DNA of 64,000 nt from Plebeiibacterium sediminum (GTDB taxonomy: Bacteria; Bacteroidota; Bacteroidia; Bacteroidales; Marinilabiliaceae): NCBI RefSeq assembly GCF_026013605.1, contig NZ_JAPDPJ010000006.1, positions 1 through 64,000 of the forward strand, written 5' to 3'. The translations under genes and the position numbers were made by a program. Numbering within the stretch: position 1 is the stretch's first letter; every line of letters begins with the position of its first letter. The notes under the pieces were generated by a model, which worked only from the letters and a program-made list of their open reading frames with translations, had not been told where the DNA came from and searched no databases. Positions 10,163-19,078 of this stretch are shown here, piece after piece.

Positions 10163-10768
10163 ATGATAATAAGAAAGAAATTTAAGTTTGAAGGAGCTCA
10201 TATTGTCAGAGATTGTTCAAGCGACAGATGCAAAAAATCCTTACATGGGCATAGCTATGTGGTAGAAGTATTTTTGACTTCTGACAAACTGGACTTTGGC
10301 CAGATGATTTATGATTTTGGATTAACAAAAGGAACCATAAAAGATATCATAGATAGTTTTGATCATGCCTATGCCATGTGGAATAAGGAAAGTGATGATT
10401 TTAAATCCTTTATTAAAAACAACAGCGAAAGATATATTGAAATGCCGGTTTCTCCATCGGCTGAGTGCTTTTCGTTAACCATTTTATTTTTAATTAATAA
10501 GATTTTAGAGGCTACTCAATTTAATAACGGAGAAGGAAATGTAAGTGTTAAATCAGTAAGAGTACACGAAACAGACACTGGTTACGCCGAAGCCTATATG
10601 GAAGATTTAAAATGGTTTGACTATGGATTAAATGATATTCAGTTTAGTGATGCCATTAAAGAGGAATGGGCTGACCCAAAGATGTATGATAAACTATTGG
10701 ATTTTCACGCCGAAAATAAAGACGAAAAACCTTTTATCAATCCGTTTATCGAAAGAAAATTCAATTAA
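10163..10768 (+). CDS. queD: 6-carboxytetrahydropterin synthase-like protein (QueD/PTPS family)
   Basis: The zinc site is complete: H13 (FEGAH), H28 and H30 (LHGHSY). The nucleophile would be C23, but the spacing is C-x4-HGH where most QueD proteins have C-x3-HGH. A later VRVHETDTGYAEA segment holds the catalytic His and Glu. At 201 residues it is longer than usual QueD (about 120-150), with a C-terminal extension of about 50 residues. It lies 66 bp after the folE-like gene in the same direction and is followed by a strong terminator, so the two form a bicistronic unit. No queE, queC or queF is visible here. The likely role is dihydroneopterin triphosphate to 6-carboxytetrahydropterin, but a divergent pterin reaction is possible. 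Confidence 0.82.
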   Translation: MIIRKKFKFEGAHIVRDCSSDRCKKSLHGHSYVVEVFLTSDKLDFGQMIYDFGLTKGTIKDIIDSFDHAYAMWNKESDDFKSFIKNNSERYIEMPVSPSAECFSLTILFLINKILEATQFNNGEGNVSVKSVRVHETDTGYAEAYMEDLKWFDYGLNDIQFSDAIKEEWADPKMYDKLLDFHAENKDEKPFINPFIERKFN

Positions 10769-10791
10769 CCGAATTATCAGGGGGTATATAG

Positions 10792-10822
10792 AAGGGTAAA
10801 TTGAATCGTTTACCCTTTTTTT
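10792..10822 (+). terminator. Rho-independent terminator after the queD-like gene
   Basis: A perfect 9-bp stem AAGGGTAAA (10792-10800) pairs with TTTACCCTT (10809-10817) around an 8-nt loop, followed by a run of seven T. It lies 24 bp after the stop codon. Confidence 0.85.
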
Positions 10823-10974
10823 ATTTTCATTTTTCAATCCTACAATCAGGTAGTTCTTTACCTTTTTACACAACAATATTGTTTGTTTTCATTTCTCTAA
10901 ATACTGAAAAACAGCAAAATAAACATCATGGCTTATTATTTGAATTATAATTATCAAATTTAAAACATACAATT

Positions 10975-11181
10975 ATGAGCCAGGTAGAAATACAAGAATT
11001 AGAAAAAGAAGTAAACAAGTTAAAGTTTAAAGCTGGTATACAAGCCAGTGAATTGCATGATTTAGTGGAGGATAGACTTTTAATGGATTTTGAAGACATT
11101 CCTTCTGTTGCAAAAGCGACATATGAAGCCTGCAAAAAGTGGAGTGATAAAAACAAGGAGCTATTAGAAGCAAAAAAATAA
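10975..11181 (+). CDS. Small DUF683/Rop-like protein (CCE_0567-type metalloprotein family)
   Basis: The 68-residue protein matches the pattern I know for DUF683: a helix with LKFKAGIQASELHDLVED, then DFEDIPSVAKATYEACKKW. It should fold as a two-helix hairpin that dimerises like Rop. In other bacteria this family usually sits among nitrogen-fixation genes, and the cyanobacterial member binds metal ions. Here no nif gene is near. It has its own transcription unit: a strong terminator lies upstream (10792-10822) and another just downstream (11197-11232). The start ATG is at 10975. The family match is made by eye and would need a profile search; a minus-strand ORF over the same bases looks like a shadow. 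Confidence 0.75.
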   Translation: MSQVEIQELEKEVNKLKFKAGIQASELHDLVEDRLLMDFEDIPSVAKATYEACKKWSDKNKELLEAKK

Positions 11182-11196
11182 TTTCCACATAAAACT

Positions 11197-11232
11197 AATG
11201 GGAATCCTGTCCAAGAGCAGATTCCCATTTTT
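11197..11232 (+). terminator. Terminator between the DUF683 gene and the convergent chemotaxis receptor
   Basis: A perfect 10-bp stem AATGGGAATC (11197-11206) / GATTCCCATT (11220-11229) with a 13-nt loop is followed by five T on the plus strand. The minus strand could use the same hairpin but lacks a good T tract. Confidence 0.85.
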
Positions 11233-11240
11233 CATTTATA

Positions 11241-13133
11241 TCATTCCTTAATTTTAAAGTACAATATCGACTGCAGCAACTCTTTGGATTGAGATGACAA
11301 TTCATCTGAAGTTGATGCCAACTCTTCCGACGATGCCGAATTCCGTTGAGTTACACTATTGAGTTCACTAATGGCAAAATTAACCTGATTGATTCCATTA
11401 TTTTGCTCTTGAGCAGCAGCTGAAATTTCCTGAACCAAATTAGAAGTCTTTTCTATTTCGGGCAATAAACCTGTAATTCTTTCCAACGAAGAAAGAGACA
11501 ACTCGTAACTCTCACTTGTTAAATCCACAATATCTTTAGCAGCTTTATTACTTAATTCGGCCAGTTTTCGAACTTCTGCAGCAACAATTGCAAAACCTCT
11601 TCCCTGCTCGCCTGCCCTTGCTGCTTCAACTGCTGCATTAAGAGCCAGAATATTAGTTTGCGTTGCTATATCCGTAATAATTTTAATCTTATCCTTAATT
11701 CGGTTATTTGCCTCAACCACCTTTTCTGAATCAGTTCTCACACTATTCATTCCTTCTGCAGCTTCCTGCGATATTTTATTGGCAACTACAGAATTCTCTG
11801 CACTTTGATTAATCGTTCCGGTAATTTCTTCCATCACCGAAGAAATCTCTTCTATAGATGACGCTTGCTCTGAAGCTCCTTCTGAAATATGTAGGGCATT
11901 AGTGGCAACCTCTCTTGTTCCATCATTAAAATTTGAGATATTATCTTTAATACCTGCTATAATATTGGTTAATTCCCTGATCATTAGATTATATGCTTCA
12001 GATAATTCTCCGATCTCATTGTTTAACTGAACATCCGACTTCTGAGTTAAATCACCATTTGACATATTTTTTATGAGCTTATTGATTGCTATAATTGGTC
12101 GGGTAATTCTTCGCGAAAAGAAATAAGCATATGTACTTCCAATTATAATCATTACCAAAACAATAACAATTCCAACATACAGATTTAAGTCTATCTCTTT
12201 TTGAAATGATTCAACAGGAATGTAAGAAAGTGCCACCAGGTTATTGGTCATTTTATTATATGCTCCAATACATTCTGTATCGTCAATTTCAAAGTATGCA
12301 GTACCCTTAGGAGAATTTTGAATTGTTTTAAATAAGTTAGCCAAAGACTCGTCTGAAGTATTTATGTTTAAATTAAAAATTTTGGCTGTGTCTGAGGATG
12401 CGATAATTGCCCCATCTTCATCAATTACAATGGTTTTATATTCCCTTCCTGATGCATTTGTAACAATTTGCTGAGAAAAACCATTTAACTGAATAGAAAC
12501 CGCAAAAAGTGATAACAATTCCTGGTTTTCATCTAAAATTGGAAAACTTGCTAATACCACTGGTTGTCCTGTTATTGGCGACTTTACAATTTTCCCTAAT
12601 ACAGCATCTTTTAATTGATAGGTATCATTATACCATGTTGTCGTTTTATCTTCTTTTAAGTTGTAACCTTCAGAAATTCCATTCAATCCATCAATCAAAA
12701 CAATTCCATTCAGTGAGAAAAATAAGTTCTCTATAATTTCAGGCTGCAATAATCGTTCTTGTAGTAAGTTCTCTTCAATTTCTTGCTTCATTTCGCCATC
12801 GACATCACCCTGCTTGGCTTTTTTAAAGAAATCCAATAAGTATTTGTCATTGGCAAATGATTCTGCTAAAACCTTTAATTCTTCTAATTTAGCATCAAAT
12901 TGCTTACTTCGCTCAAACGAAACGGTAGTTAACTCATGTACGGTTGCATCTTTTATTAGAGTACCAATATGATTATTTGACATTGATATTAAAAAGATGG
13001 ATGTAACCGCAATTGATATGGTTACCGACAAAAATAACTGTCGTGCAAATTTTGACTGAAGTAAACCTTTTTTCATCTGTTGGGATTTGATTTTATTTGC
13101 CACATGCACCTTACTAGATATAGTAATTTTCAC
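11241..13133 (-). CDS. Methyl-accepting chemotaxis protein with periplasmic Cache-type sensor
   Basis: TM1 is at about residues 32-53, a double-Cache-like periplasmic region spans about 55-315 (with [16 protein letters not shown] typical of the distal half), and TM2 is at about 318-338. A HAMP domain follows (RRITRPI onward), then a long signalling coiled coil whose hairpin tip reads [20 protein letters not shown] and [16 protein letters not shown], the CheA/CheW contact. The protein would sense an unknown periplasmic ligand. No che genes are near, so it is an orphan receptor. A second ATG at residue 20 (MKKGLLQ) is an equally good start. Possible terminator: the shared hairpin at 11197-11232. 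Confidence 0.93.
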   Translation of the reverse strand: MKITISSKVHVANKIKSQQMKKGLLQSKFARQLFLSVTISIAVTSIFLISMSNNHIGTLIKDATVHELTTVSFERSKQFDAKLEELKVLAESFANDKYLLDFFKKAKQGDVDGEMKQEIEENLLQERLLQPEIIENLFFSLNGIVLIDGLNGISEGYNLKEDKTTTWYNDTYQLKDAVLGKIVKSPITGQPVVLASFPILDENQELLSLFAVSIQLNGFSQQIVTNASGREYKTIVIDEDGAIIASSDTAKIFNLNINTSDESLANLFKTIQNSPKGTAYFEIDDTECIGAYNKMTNNLVALSYIPVESFQKEIDLNLYVGIVIVLVMIIIGSTYAYFFSRRITRPIIAINKLIKNMSNGDLTQKSDVQLNNEIGELSEAYNLMIRELTNIIAGIKDNISNFNDGTREVATNALHISEGASEQASSIEEISSVMEEITGTINQSAENSVVANKISQEAAEGMNSVRTDSEKVVEANNRIKDKIKIITDIATQTNILALNAAVEAARAGEQGRGFAIVAAEVRKLAELSNKAAKDIVDLTSESYELSLSSLERITGLLPEIEKTSNLVQEISAAAQEQNNGINQVNFAISELNSVTQRNSASSEELASTSDELSSQSKELLQSILYFKIKE

Positions 13134-13362
13134 GTTTGAGAACTTTTTGATTTAGTCGATCTCGCAATTCTCACGGCTTATTTCATATATTCTAATATTA
13201 TATGTATTCTTCTTTAAAACAAGTTAATTGTACCTTTATACTTTAAATATATGCTAACAGTTACATTAATTTAAAAAAATTACATCTTTCAACTTTTTGA
13301 CACAATACGTTGAAAAGAAATAACGTATGGTGCACAATAGCTATTATAAAAACAAATAGCAT

Positions 13363-13408
13363 AAAAAAAGGTTTGTGTGATAAACCATATTCACACAAAC
13401 CTTTTTTT
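13363..13408 (-). terminator. Bidirectional-looking terminator of the PadR-PspC operon
   Basis: An 11-bp perfect stem GGTTTGTGTGA / TCACACAAACC (13370-13380, 13391-13401) has seven A on the left and seven T on the right, so it can work on either strand. It lies 38 bp past the DUF4252 stop codon. The rest of the gap up to 13133 holds no visible gene. Confidence 0.85.
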
Positions 13409-13446
13409 ACGCTATAAATTACCTCTTGTGAAAAATCTTATTTCAC

Positions 13447-13944
13447 TTACTTATAATCATTAATTTTTTCCTTTAGTTTTTTCACATCCTTCACATTAAA
13501 ATCTCCGAAAAAAGAAAGTAGAACACCATTTTGCTCTCCCTGAAAAATAACATGACATTCATATATTTTTTTACCTTTTCTATGAATCCACACCTCTGTA
13601 TCATCGTCATTATCATCTTCCTCTACTAAATCATAATCTCCTTTATTCAGAAACTTCATGGCTTGATCCCGAAACGATTTTTCAGGTTTAAAATCAGGTT
13701 TGTAGATAACTACCTTAATTTCGTTTAAGTCGCCTGTAATTTTTTTTGCGGCCTCGTCATCATCTGCATCAATATCCAGATCAACAATGTCAATTAAGTT
13801 TTTTGAAAACGAAAAGTAAGTGACCTCATCCAATTCCCGAAAATAACTAAACATTTTATTGGATATGTTTTCCTGTGAAAATATAGATGTTTGGATAAAT
13901 CCTACCAAAACAAATAAAATACTAAACCTCATTATTGTTCTCAT
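13447..13944 (-). CDS. Secreted DUF4252 family protein
   Basis: A signal peptide covers about residues 1-23 (IMRFSILFVLVGFIQTSIFSQ). The rest has the DUF4252 pattern: an N-terminal KMFSYFRELDEVTYFSFSK stretch, a very acidic linker (DLDIDADDDEAAK) and a C-terminal GVLLSFFGDFNVKDVKKL segment. The family is common in Bacteroidota and has no known activity; members are often encoded near ECF sigma or stress-response genes. This is the last gene of the operon, 54 bp after the second PspC gene and just before the terminator. Another Met lies at residue 5 (MRFSILFV). Confidence 0.8.
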   Translation of the reverse strand: MRTIMRFSILFVLVGFIQTSIFSQENISNKMFSYFRELDEVTYFSFSKNLIDIVDLDIDADDDEAAKKITGDLNEIKVVIYKPDFKPEKSFRDQAMKFLNKGDYDLVEEDDNDDDTEVWIHRKGKKIYECHVIFQGEQNGVLLSFFGDFNVKDVKKLKEKINDYK

Positions 13945-13998
13945 AATTATTAATTTAACAGGTTGTTAATATTACTACATTTTAATTGAGTTATTGTT

Positions 13999-15477
13999 TT
14001 AGTTTAAATTGCTATTTACATGCCAATCTAATTCATCCGCAATATCTACTTTATAGTTTTCTGGAATCGTAAATACAACCTGAATTTTCTGATCCCGGAT
14101 TTTAGCTCCTTCTGTTAGTGTAAAAATTGGATCTATGTAAACGATAGAATCTTTTTGCATCCAGAAATACTCTATATGATCACAATTTTTCCGTGCCTCT
14201 GAATAATCAGAACCTCTGGCTGATTTTTTAATCGTTACCTGAAATTCAGGACCTCTTTTTATTTCAATTTTAGGATCACCTTCAACATATACTTTTTCCT
14301 CAGAAGCATAAATATCTAATCGATTTATTTCAAACAGACGCTCCTTATAATCCGGAGTAAATGTATTTTCATTCGGTTTAAAATAGATTGTTTGTGATCT
14401 GGTTTCTTCCAATAATACTTTGGTATATTTTGCCTCAACATCTGAATAATTCTTAGCCACTTTAGCTGACGTATAAGCCAACATTACCCATCCACCAATC
14501 CAGATAACAATAGATATTAAAGCGACCAGACCTACTCTTGTTTTAAATTTAAATACCAATTTAAATCCAATTAAAAACAGAATCAACAACGGCACACCTG
14601 CTATTATTATTACAGATATGGTTCCTAAAGTAACCTCTTGTGGATATAAAAAGTAACTTGGAATAGTGGTATATAAATCGCCAATATTAGAGAAATCAAA
14701 GAGAGTATATCCTACTGTGAAGGCTAAAATAATGGCTACTAAAGATGCTAAAGTACTAACCATAATAACAATTCCAATAGCTCCACCTATGATACCAATA
14801 AACTTACGCAAAGCATATCCCATTTTATCTGAAGTTTCAGAAACATCTTTATTAAAATTTTGATAAGTCCTGGATTTTGTAAAACGATCACTGATATCTT
14901 TATATTCGTTTTTCAAATTTTGTTCCCACTTTTCATATCCTGCAGGTCCTTTCATTTCAAGTTTCTGTTTGATTGTTACAGCCTTGGGCATCACAATCCA
15001 CAGAATGATATAAGGCAACAATGATGAACCATAAATAATAAATGCAACTAAAAATATAGCTCTAAAAACTATTGGGTCCACATTAAAATAAGCACCTAAT
15101 CCACCACAAACTCCACCGATAACACGGTTATCCGGATCACGGTATAACCTTTTACTGTAACCAGAATCAGAATCTCTTTTTGTTTCCTCTTTAGTCTGAC
15201 TTCCTACCTCATCCTCATCAACAATATCCTGAGGCTCACCCATTGTTTTTATCACTTCTTCAACATTTGCTAATGTGATCACTTCATCAGCTGAAGGATG
15301 ACTACTCCTAAAAATTTCAGCGATGCGCGATTCTATATCTGCAATAATTTCTTTAGCTTCCTCAGGATCTGAAAAACTTCGCTCTATTTTATCAAGATAT
15401 TGACTTAATCTGTCGTAAGCATCCTCTTCAATATGAAAGGCATAACCGTTTAAATTTATATATATTGTCTTCTTCAT
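13999..15477 (-). CDS. PspC-domain membrane protein (long form)
   Basis: The N-terminal about 85 residues (KKTIYINLNGYAFHIEEDAYDRL ... EEVIKTMGEPQDI) match the N-terminus of the next gene and precede a PspC domain at about 108-170 (RLYRDPDNRVIGGVCGGLGAYF). Several TM helices follow (about 225-345). A C-terminal, probably periplasmic beta-rich domain (about 370-492) is absent from the shorter neighbour. PspC proteins sense or answer envelope stress. PadR plus two PspC genes in a row is an arrangement I know from Bacteroidota. It lies 78 bp after the shorter PspC gene in the same direction and should be under PadR control. Ligand and mechanism are unknown. Confidence 0.88.
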   Translation of the reverse strand: MKKTIYINLNGYAFHIEEDAYDRLSQYLDKIERSFSDPEEAKEIIADIESRIAEIFRSSHPSADEVITLANVEEVIKTMGEPQDIVDEDEVGSQTKEETKRDSDSGYSKRLYRDPDNRVIGGVCGGLGAYFNVDPIVFRAIFLVAFIIYGSSLLPYIILWIVMPKAVTIKQKLEMKGPAGYEKWEQNLKNEYKDISDRFTKSRTYQNFNKDVSETSDKMGYALRKFIGIIGGAIGIVIMVSTLASLVAIILAFTVGYTLFDFSNIGDLYTTIPSYFLYPQEVTLGTISVIIIAGVPLLILFLIGFKLVFKFKTRVGLVALISIVIWIGGWVMLAYTSAKVAKNYSDVEAKYTKVLLEETRSQTIYFKPNENTFTPDYKERLFEINRLDIYASEEKVYVEGDPKIEIKRGPEFQVTIKKSARGSDYSEARKNCDHIEYFWMQKDSIVYIDPIFTLTEGAKIRDQKIQVVFTIPENYKVDIADELDWHVNSNLN

Positions 15478-15555
15478 TTTATCTTATTTTCAATGATCGT
15501 TTTTATAAAACACATCAATAGGCTAGTCGATATAGTATAAGTTTTATAAGCTTTA

Positions 15556-16521
15556 TCAGCAAAGCATAATAACGCTTCCCATTACAAAACCTATTATTTT
15601 AATGGCGAGTACACCTATAAATAAAAATGCTATTAAATAAATCACAATTTTAAATATTGATCTGAATATCAATCCGATGATTAATAATATAATGGCTAAT
15701 CCCATAACTCCACCTCCATGAAAAACATTAAAAAAAAAGCCGTTATGATAATTGGTTGTATACACAAAGTTTTCGTTAAAAACATGGATTTGAAATATAT
15801 TAGCCAATAAGGCTGCTCCAACAACAACAGCAATTACAATCACAATATTTCGATCTCTTTTGGTAAGTCTGTTCCACCACGACTCACCTTTACGATACAT
15901 TTTAGATTCTCGAACTTTAGAAAAATGCTCTTTTACATCTTCATATTCGTTACGAATTGCCTTCTCAATATTTTTAATCGTCACATTCTCACCTCTCATC
16001 TCTAACTTTTGTGCAGTAGTAATTGCTGCTGGAATTATGATCCATAAAACAATATATACAGGAATTATAATACCAAAACTTAGGAATGGAAGTATAGCGA
16101 ATAAAACTCTTACAAATACTGGATCGGTATTAAAGTAGGCTGCAATACCACCACAAACGCCACCTAAAACCCGATTATCCACATCTCGGTATAAACGTTT
16201 CTTTTGTTTGTAATATTTTTCTTCTTTATAAGATCCTGTTTCTTTCTCCTCAGAAGCTTCTTCTTCAAAGTCTTCAGGTTGACCCATTTTTGCAATCACA
16301 TCTTCTACCATTGCCATATTAACAACAGCACCTTTGTCGTTTAGCTTTTCATTGAATAGTTCCGCTATGCGACTTTCAATATCATGGATTATTTCTTTTC
16401 CTTCTTCTTGATTACCAAAATAGTTTTCTAATTTGTCAAGATATTGTCTTAACAAAGCATAAGCATCATCATCAATGTAGAAAACGCTACCGCTCAAATT
16501 TATGTTGACTGTTTTTTGCAT
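15556..16521 (-). CDS. PspC-domain membrane protein (short form)
   Basis: Paralogue of the 13999-15477 product: the same N-terminal module (KTVNINLSGSVFYIDDDAYALL ... EDVIAKMGQPEDF), then PspC at about 105-170 (RLYRDVDNRVLGGVCGGIAAYF), then at least three more TM helices ending at the C-terminus. It lacks the periplasmic domain of the longer copy. It starts 14 bp after the padR stop codon, so the genes are surely co-transcribed. The pair probably arose by tandem duplication, with one copy gaining or losing the end domain. Confidence 0.88.
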   Translation of the reverse strand: MQKTVNINLSGSVFYIDDDAYALLRQYLDKLENYFGNQEEGKEIIHDIESRIAELFNEKLNDKGAVVNMAMVEDVIAKMGQPEDFEEEASEEKETGSYKEEKYYKQKKRLYRDVDNRVLGGVCGGIAAYFNTDPVFVRVLFAILPFLSFGIIIPVYIVLWIIIPAAITTAQKLEMRGENVTIKNIEKAIRNEYEDVKEHFSKVRESKMYRKGESWWNRLTKRDRNIVIVIAVVVGAALLANIFQIHVFNENFVYTTNYHNGFFFNVFHGGGVMGLAIILLIIGLIFRSIFKIVIYLIAFLFIGVLAIKIIGFVMGSVIMLC

Positions 16522-16535
16522 GATATTGACTTTTG

Positions 16536-16862
16536 CTAGTTATTGTTTATAAATTTTACCGCATCAACGAGTTCTTGCCATGATGCATCCAACTCTTTTA
16601 GAAAATCCTTACCGCTTTCTGTAAGTTCATAGTATTTACGAGGAGGTCCCTGTGTTGACTCCTCCCATCTATATCCTAATAAGCCAGCATTTTTTAATCT
16701 GGTTAACAATGGATATAAAGTACCCTCAACTACAATCATTTTTGCCTCCTTTAATTCGGCAATAATATCTGAGGCGTACTTATCGCTTCTTGACAAAATG
16801 GATAAGATGCAATATTCCAGTACACCTTTTCGCATTTGTGCTTTTGTATTTTCAACCTTCAT
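16536..16862 (-). CDS. PadR family transcriptional regulator
   Basis: The 108-residue protein is a classic short PadR winged helix: KGVLEYCILSILSRSDKYASDIIAEL, EGTLYPLLTRLKNAGLL, and a wing with GPPRKYYELTESGK. Such proteins are dimeric repressors that often control the operon they sit in. An inverted repeat overlapping the -33 box at 17196-17216 is the probable operator, so autorepression is likely. Downstream genes are two PspC proteins and a DUF4252 protein. The inducing signal is unknown; membrane or envelope stress is a guess from the PspC neighbours. Confidence 0.92.
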   Translation of the reverse strand: MKVENTKAQMRKGVLEYCILSILSRSDKYASDIIAELKEAKMIVVEGTLYPLLTRLKNAGLLGYRWEESTQGPPRKYYELTESGKDFLKELDASWQELVDAVKFINNN

Positions 16863-16880
16863 TATCTTCTCCCTCCTTTT

Positions 16881-17096
16881 TTATAATCTTACCAAAAATT
16901 GATTTCCAACTGATAATCCCACATTCTTGGATGATATCTCAGAATTATTCTCATTGTGCTCTTCCGTTTCGCATGAATTAAATTCATCCGAATTATTTAT
17001 ATCACAAATATTAATTGGAGCAATTGCAAGCATAGCAGATACAATTACAACTGACAGTGATACGACCAAACAATTCTTTTTAATTGAAAACTTCAT
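16881..17096 (-). CDS. Putative small secreted or membrane protein upstream of padR
   Basis: This 71-residue ORF starts about 70 nt after the predicted transcription start and ends 18 bp before padR. Residues 1-27 look like a signal peptide or TM helix (KKNCLVVSLSVVIVSAMLAIA). The rest is acidic and polar with two cysteines. I recognise no family. Position argues that it is the first gene of the operon or a translated leader. An overlapping plus-strand ORF looks like a shadow. Confidence 0.45.
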   Translation of the reverse strand: MKFSIKKNCLVVSLSVVIVSAMLAIAPINICDINNSDEFNSCETEEHNENNSEISSKNVGLSVGNQFLVRL

Positions 17097-17174
17097 CTCT
17101 TTAAGTTTTATTCCGTTGATAATTTCAACTTGTTTCTTAACACAATACCTTTCTTAACATTGTTGTTTGTATTA

Positions 17175-17216
17175 CAAATATATGTTTTTTATTAGGTACT
17201 ATGCAATACATACTAC
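17175..17216 (-). promoter_or_regulatory. Bacteroidota-type promoter with overlapping PadR-like operator
   Basis: On the minus strand, a -7 box TATATTTG (17175-17182) matches TAnnTTTG, with a -33 TTG (17204-17206) at a spacing of 21 bp. The -33 box lies inside an inverted repeat, GTACTATG-N5-CATACTAC (17196-17216), with one mismatched pair. A repressor bound here would block sigma. The predicted start site is near 17168. Confidence 0.65.
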
Positions 17217-17364
17217 TATATTTTTTGTAATCATTTTTAAAATAAACACATTAATGACTACATATCAATACATTAACTATTCCCACATAATACGCACCTT
17301 CCCTGATTACTTATCATAATTATTTAAGAAACAAGACAATTACACAATAATGTGATAGGTATAA

Positions 17365-17399
17365 ACAAAAAAAGAAGGTGCCTAAACAGACACCTTCTT
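17365..17399 (-). terminator. Terminator of trpS
   Basis: A 9-bp stem AAGAAGGTG / CACCTTCTT (17372-17380, 17391-17399) with a 10-nt loop is followed on the minus strand by a T tract (17366-17373). It lies 27 bp past the trpS stop. Nothing else is seen between here and the padR operator. Confidence 0.85.
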
Positions 17400-17425
17400 C
17401 TCAAATATTGTATATCCAGATTAAA

Positions 17426-18415
17426 CTAGAAATGCTTTATTCCAATAATTTCTCTTACTTCTTTTAGCGTTTTTGCAGCACTAGCCTGAGCTTTTTCTCT
17501 ACCCATTTTAACAACTTTACTTAAGTAAGCTTCATCAGCTTTAATTTCATTTACTTTTTCGCGTATTGGTGCAGTAAATTTCACAATATCTTCAGCTAAT
17601 TGCTTTTTTAAATCTCCATAACGAATTTCACAAGTCGCAAATTTATCTTTAAAATATGCAACTGTATCAGGAGTTGAAACCACATCCAATAAGGTAAACA
17701 AGTTTTGAATTGGTTCTGTCATTACTGAATTTGATTCTGTTGGACCACTATCAGTCACAGCACGCATCACTTTCTTAGTAATAGATTTTGGCTCTTCTAC
17801 TAGGAATATTCCATTATTATCAGATTTACCCATTTTACCAGATCCATCTAACCCAGGAATTTTAATCAATGCCTCACCATAGTTAAACGATTGTGGTATC
17901 TTAAAATACTCCTGCTTATACATATGGTTAAAACGTGTAGCAAATTTACGAGCCATCTCCATATTTTGCTCCTGATCTTTACCTACAGGAACTTTATCTG
18001 CCTGATGAATAATAATATCGGAAGCCATTAACACAGGATAGGTTAACAAACCTGCATTTACGTTATTTGGTTGCTGACGTGCTTTATCTTTAAATGATGT
18101 TGTTCTTTCTAACTCTCCCAAATAAGCATTCATGCTCATTAACAAGCTTAACTCTGCTATTTCAGGAACATCACTTTGTATATAAATTGTTGATTTTTCA
18201 GGATCTAAACCGCAAGCTAAATATTCTGCTAAAACCTGACGAACACTATTATGCAAATCTCCCGGGGTTGGATGCGTGGTTAAAGAATGATAATCTGCTA
18301 TAAAGAAATAACAATTGTACTCATCCTGCATTCGTAAAAAATTCTTTACTGCTCCAAAATAATTTCCCAGGTGTAAATTACCTGTAGGTCGTATTCCACT
18401 TACTACGGTCTGCAT
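17426..18415 (-). CDS. trpS: Tryptophanyl-tRNA synthetase
   Basis: Class I synthetase charging tRNA-Trp with tryptophan in the cytosol. The HIGH-type motif is at residues 15-18 (HLGN, after SGIRPTGNL), and the KMSKS motif reads KMGKS at residues 194-198. The typical segments GELERTTSFKDKA, GLLTYPVLMASDI and VPVGKDQEQ are present. The length (329 aa) is normal. It is a monocistronic gene with its own terminator; 221 bp separate it from tsaE upstream. No T-box or trp leader is recognised in that gap. Confidence 0.97.
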   Translation of the reverse strand: MQTVVSGIRPTGNLHLGNYFGAVKNFLRMQDEYNCYFFIADYHSLTTHPTPGDLHNSVRQVLAEYLACGLDPEKSTIYIQSDVPEIAELSLLMSMNAYLGELERTTSFKDKARQQPNNVNAGLLTYPVLMASDIIIHQADKVPVGKDQEQNMEMARKFATRFNHMYKQEYFKIPQSFNYGEALIKIPGLDGSGKMGKSDNNGIFLVEEPKSITKKVMRAVTDSGPTESNSVMTEPIQNLFTLLDVVSTPDTVAYFKDKFATCEIRYGDLKKQLAEDIVKFTAPIREKVNEIKADEAYLSKVVKMGREKAQASAAKTLKEVREIIGIKHF

Positions 18416-18636
18416 AATATATTAATCTTTTTATATGTATCTTAAAATTTTGACGTACAAAAATGCCACTTTTTTTCTTAAAAATAGATTTATAGACACA
18501 CTAATTTTAAAGAAGTCCTTTATAATTAAGGATTCAATTCTGTTTACTAAGACAAAATACGAATTTAGATCTCCTTGTACTAAGAAGACATAACAACAAT
18601 AAGTATCTCTAAAAAACGGACTATAAATTATCTTTT

Positions 18637-19062
18637 TTAAACTTGTGCTACTTCAATACTGCGTGACATATCATCCTGTACAGTTACAGTAACATCATAT
18701 CTTTTTTGAGGTAATAAGGATGATATTTTTTCTGGCCATTCAACAAAGCAGTAACTATCAGAATAGAAGTAATCTTCGTAGCCTAAGTCAAAAGCTTCTT
18801 CCTCTTCTTTTAAACGATAGAAATCGAAATGATACACAACATCTCCTCCATCTGTATTATACTCATTAACAATAGCAAAACTAGGGCTATTGACCACATC
18901 AACCACTTTTAGTTTTTCGCACAAGGCTTGTATAAAAGTAGTTTTACCGGCACCCATAGATCCATAAAAACAAAAAACTCCAGGCTCTGGAAAAGCTTTT
19001 AAAAACGCATCAGCAACCTCACTTAATTGCTCTATTGTTGGCAATATAAAATTCTTCTTCAT
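18637..19062 (-). CDS. tsaE: tRNA threonylcarbamoyladenosine biosynthesis ATPase TsaE
   Basis: The P-loop is at residues 34-41 (GSMGAGKT). PSFAIVNEY, YHFDFYRL and the VEWPEKI motif are all TsaE signatures. It works with TsaB, TsaC and TsaD to form t6A37 in ANN-decoding tRNAs. Length (141 aa) is normal. It starts 16 bp after the porX stop codon on the same strand, so it is the last gene of a porW-porX-tsaE unit. No function links it to type IX secretion as far as I know; the linkage may be positional only. Confidence 0.95.
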   Translation of the reverse strand: MKKNFILPTIEQLSEVADAFLKAFPEPGVFCFYGSMGAGKTTFIQALCEKLKVVDVVNSPSFAIVNEYNTDGGDVVYHFDFYRLKEEEEAFDLGYEDYFYSDSYCFVEWPEKISSLLPQKRYDVTVTVQDDMSRSIEVAQV

Positions 19063-19078
19063 TTCAATTTTAATAAAA

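Noticed and set aside
10926-11228. Minus-strand 100-codon ORF over the DUF683 gene
   Set aside because: The plus-strand frame has a recognisable family pattern; the minus ORF is its shadow and overlaps the terminator.
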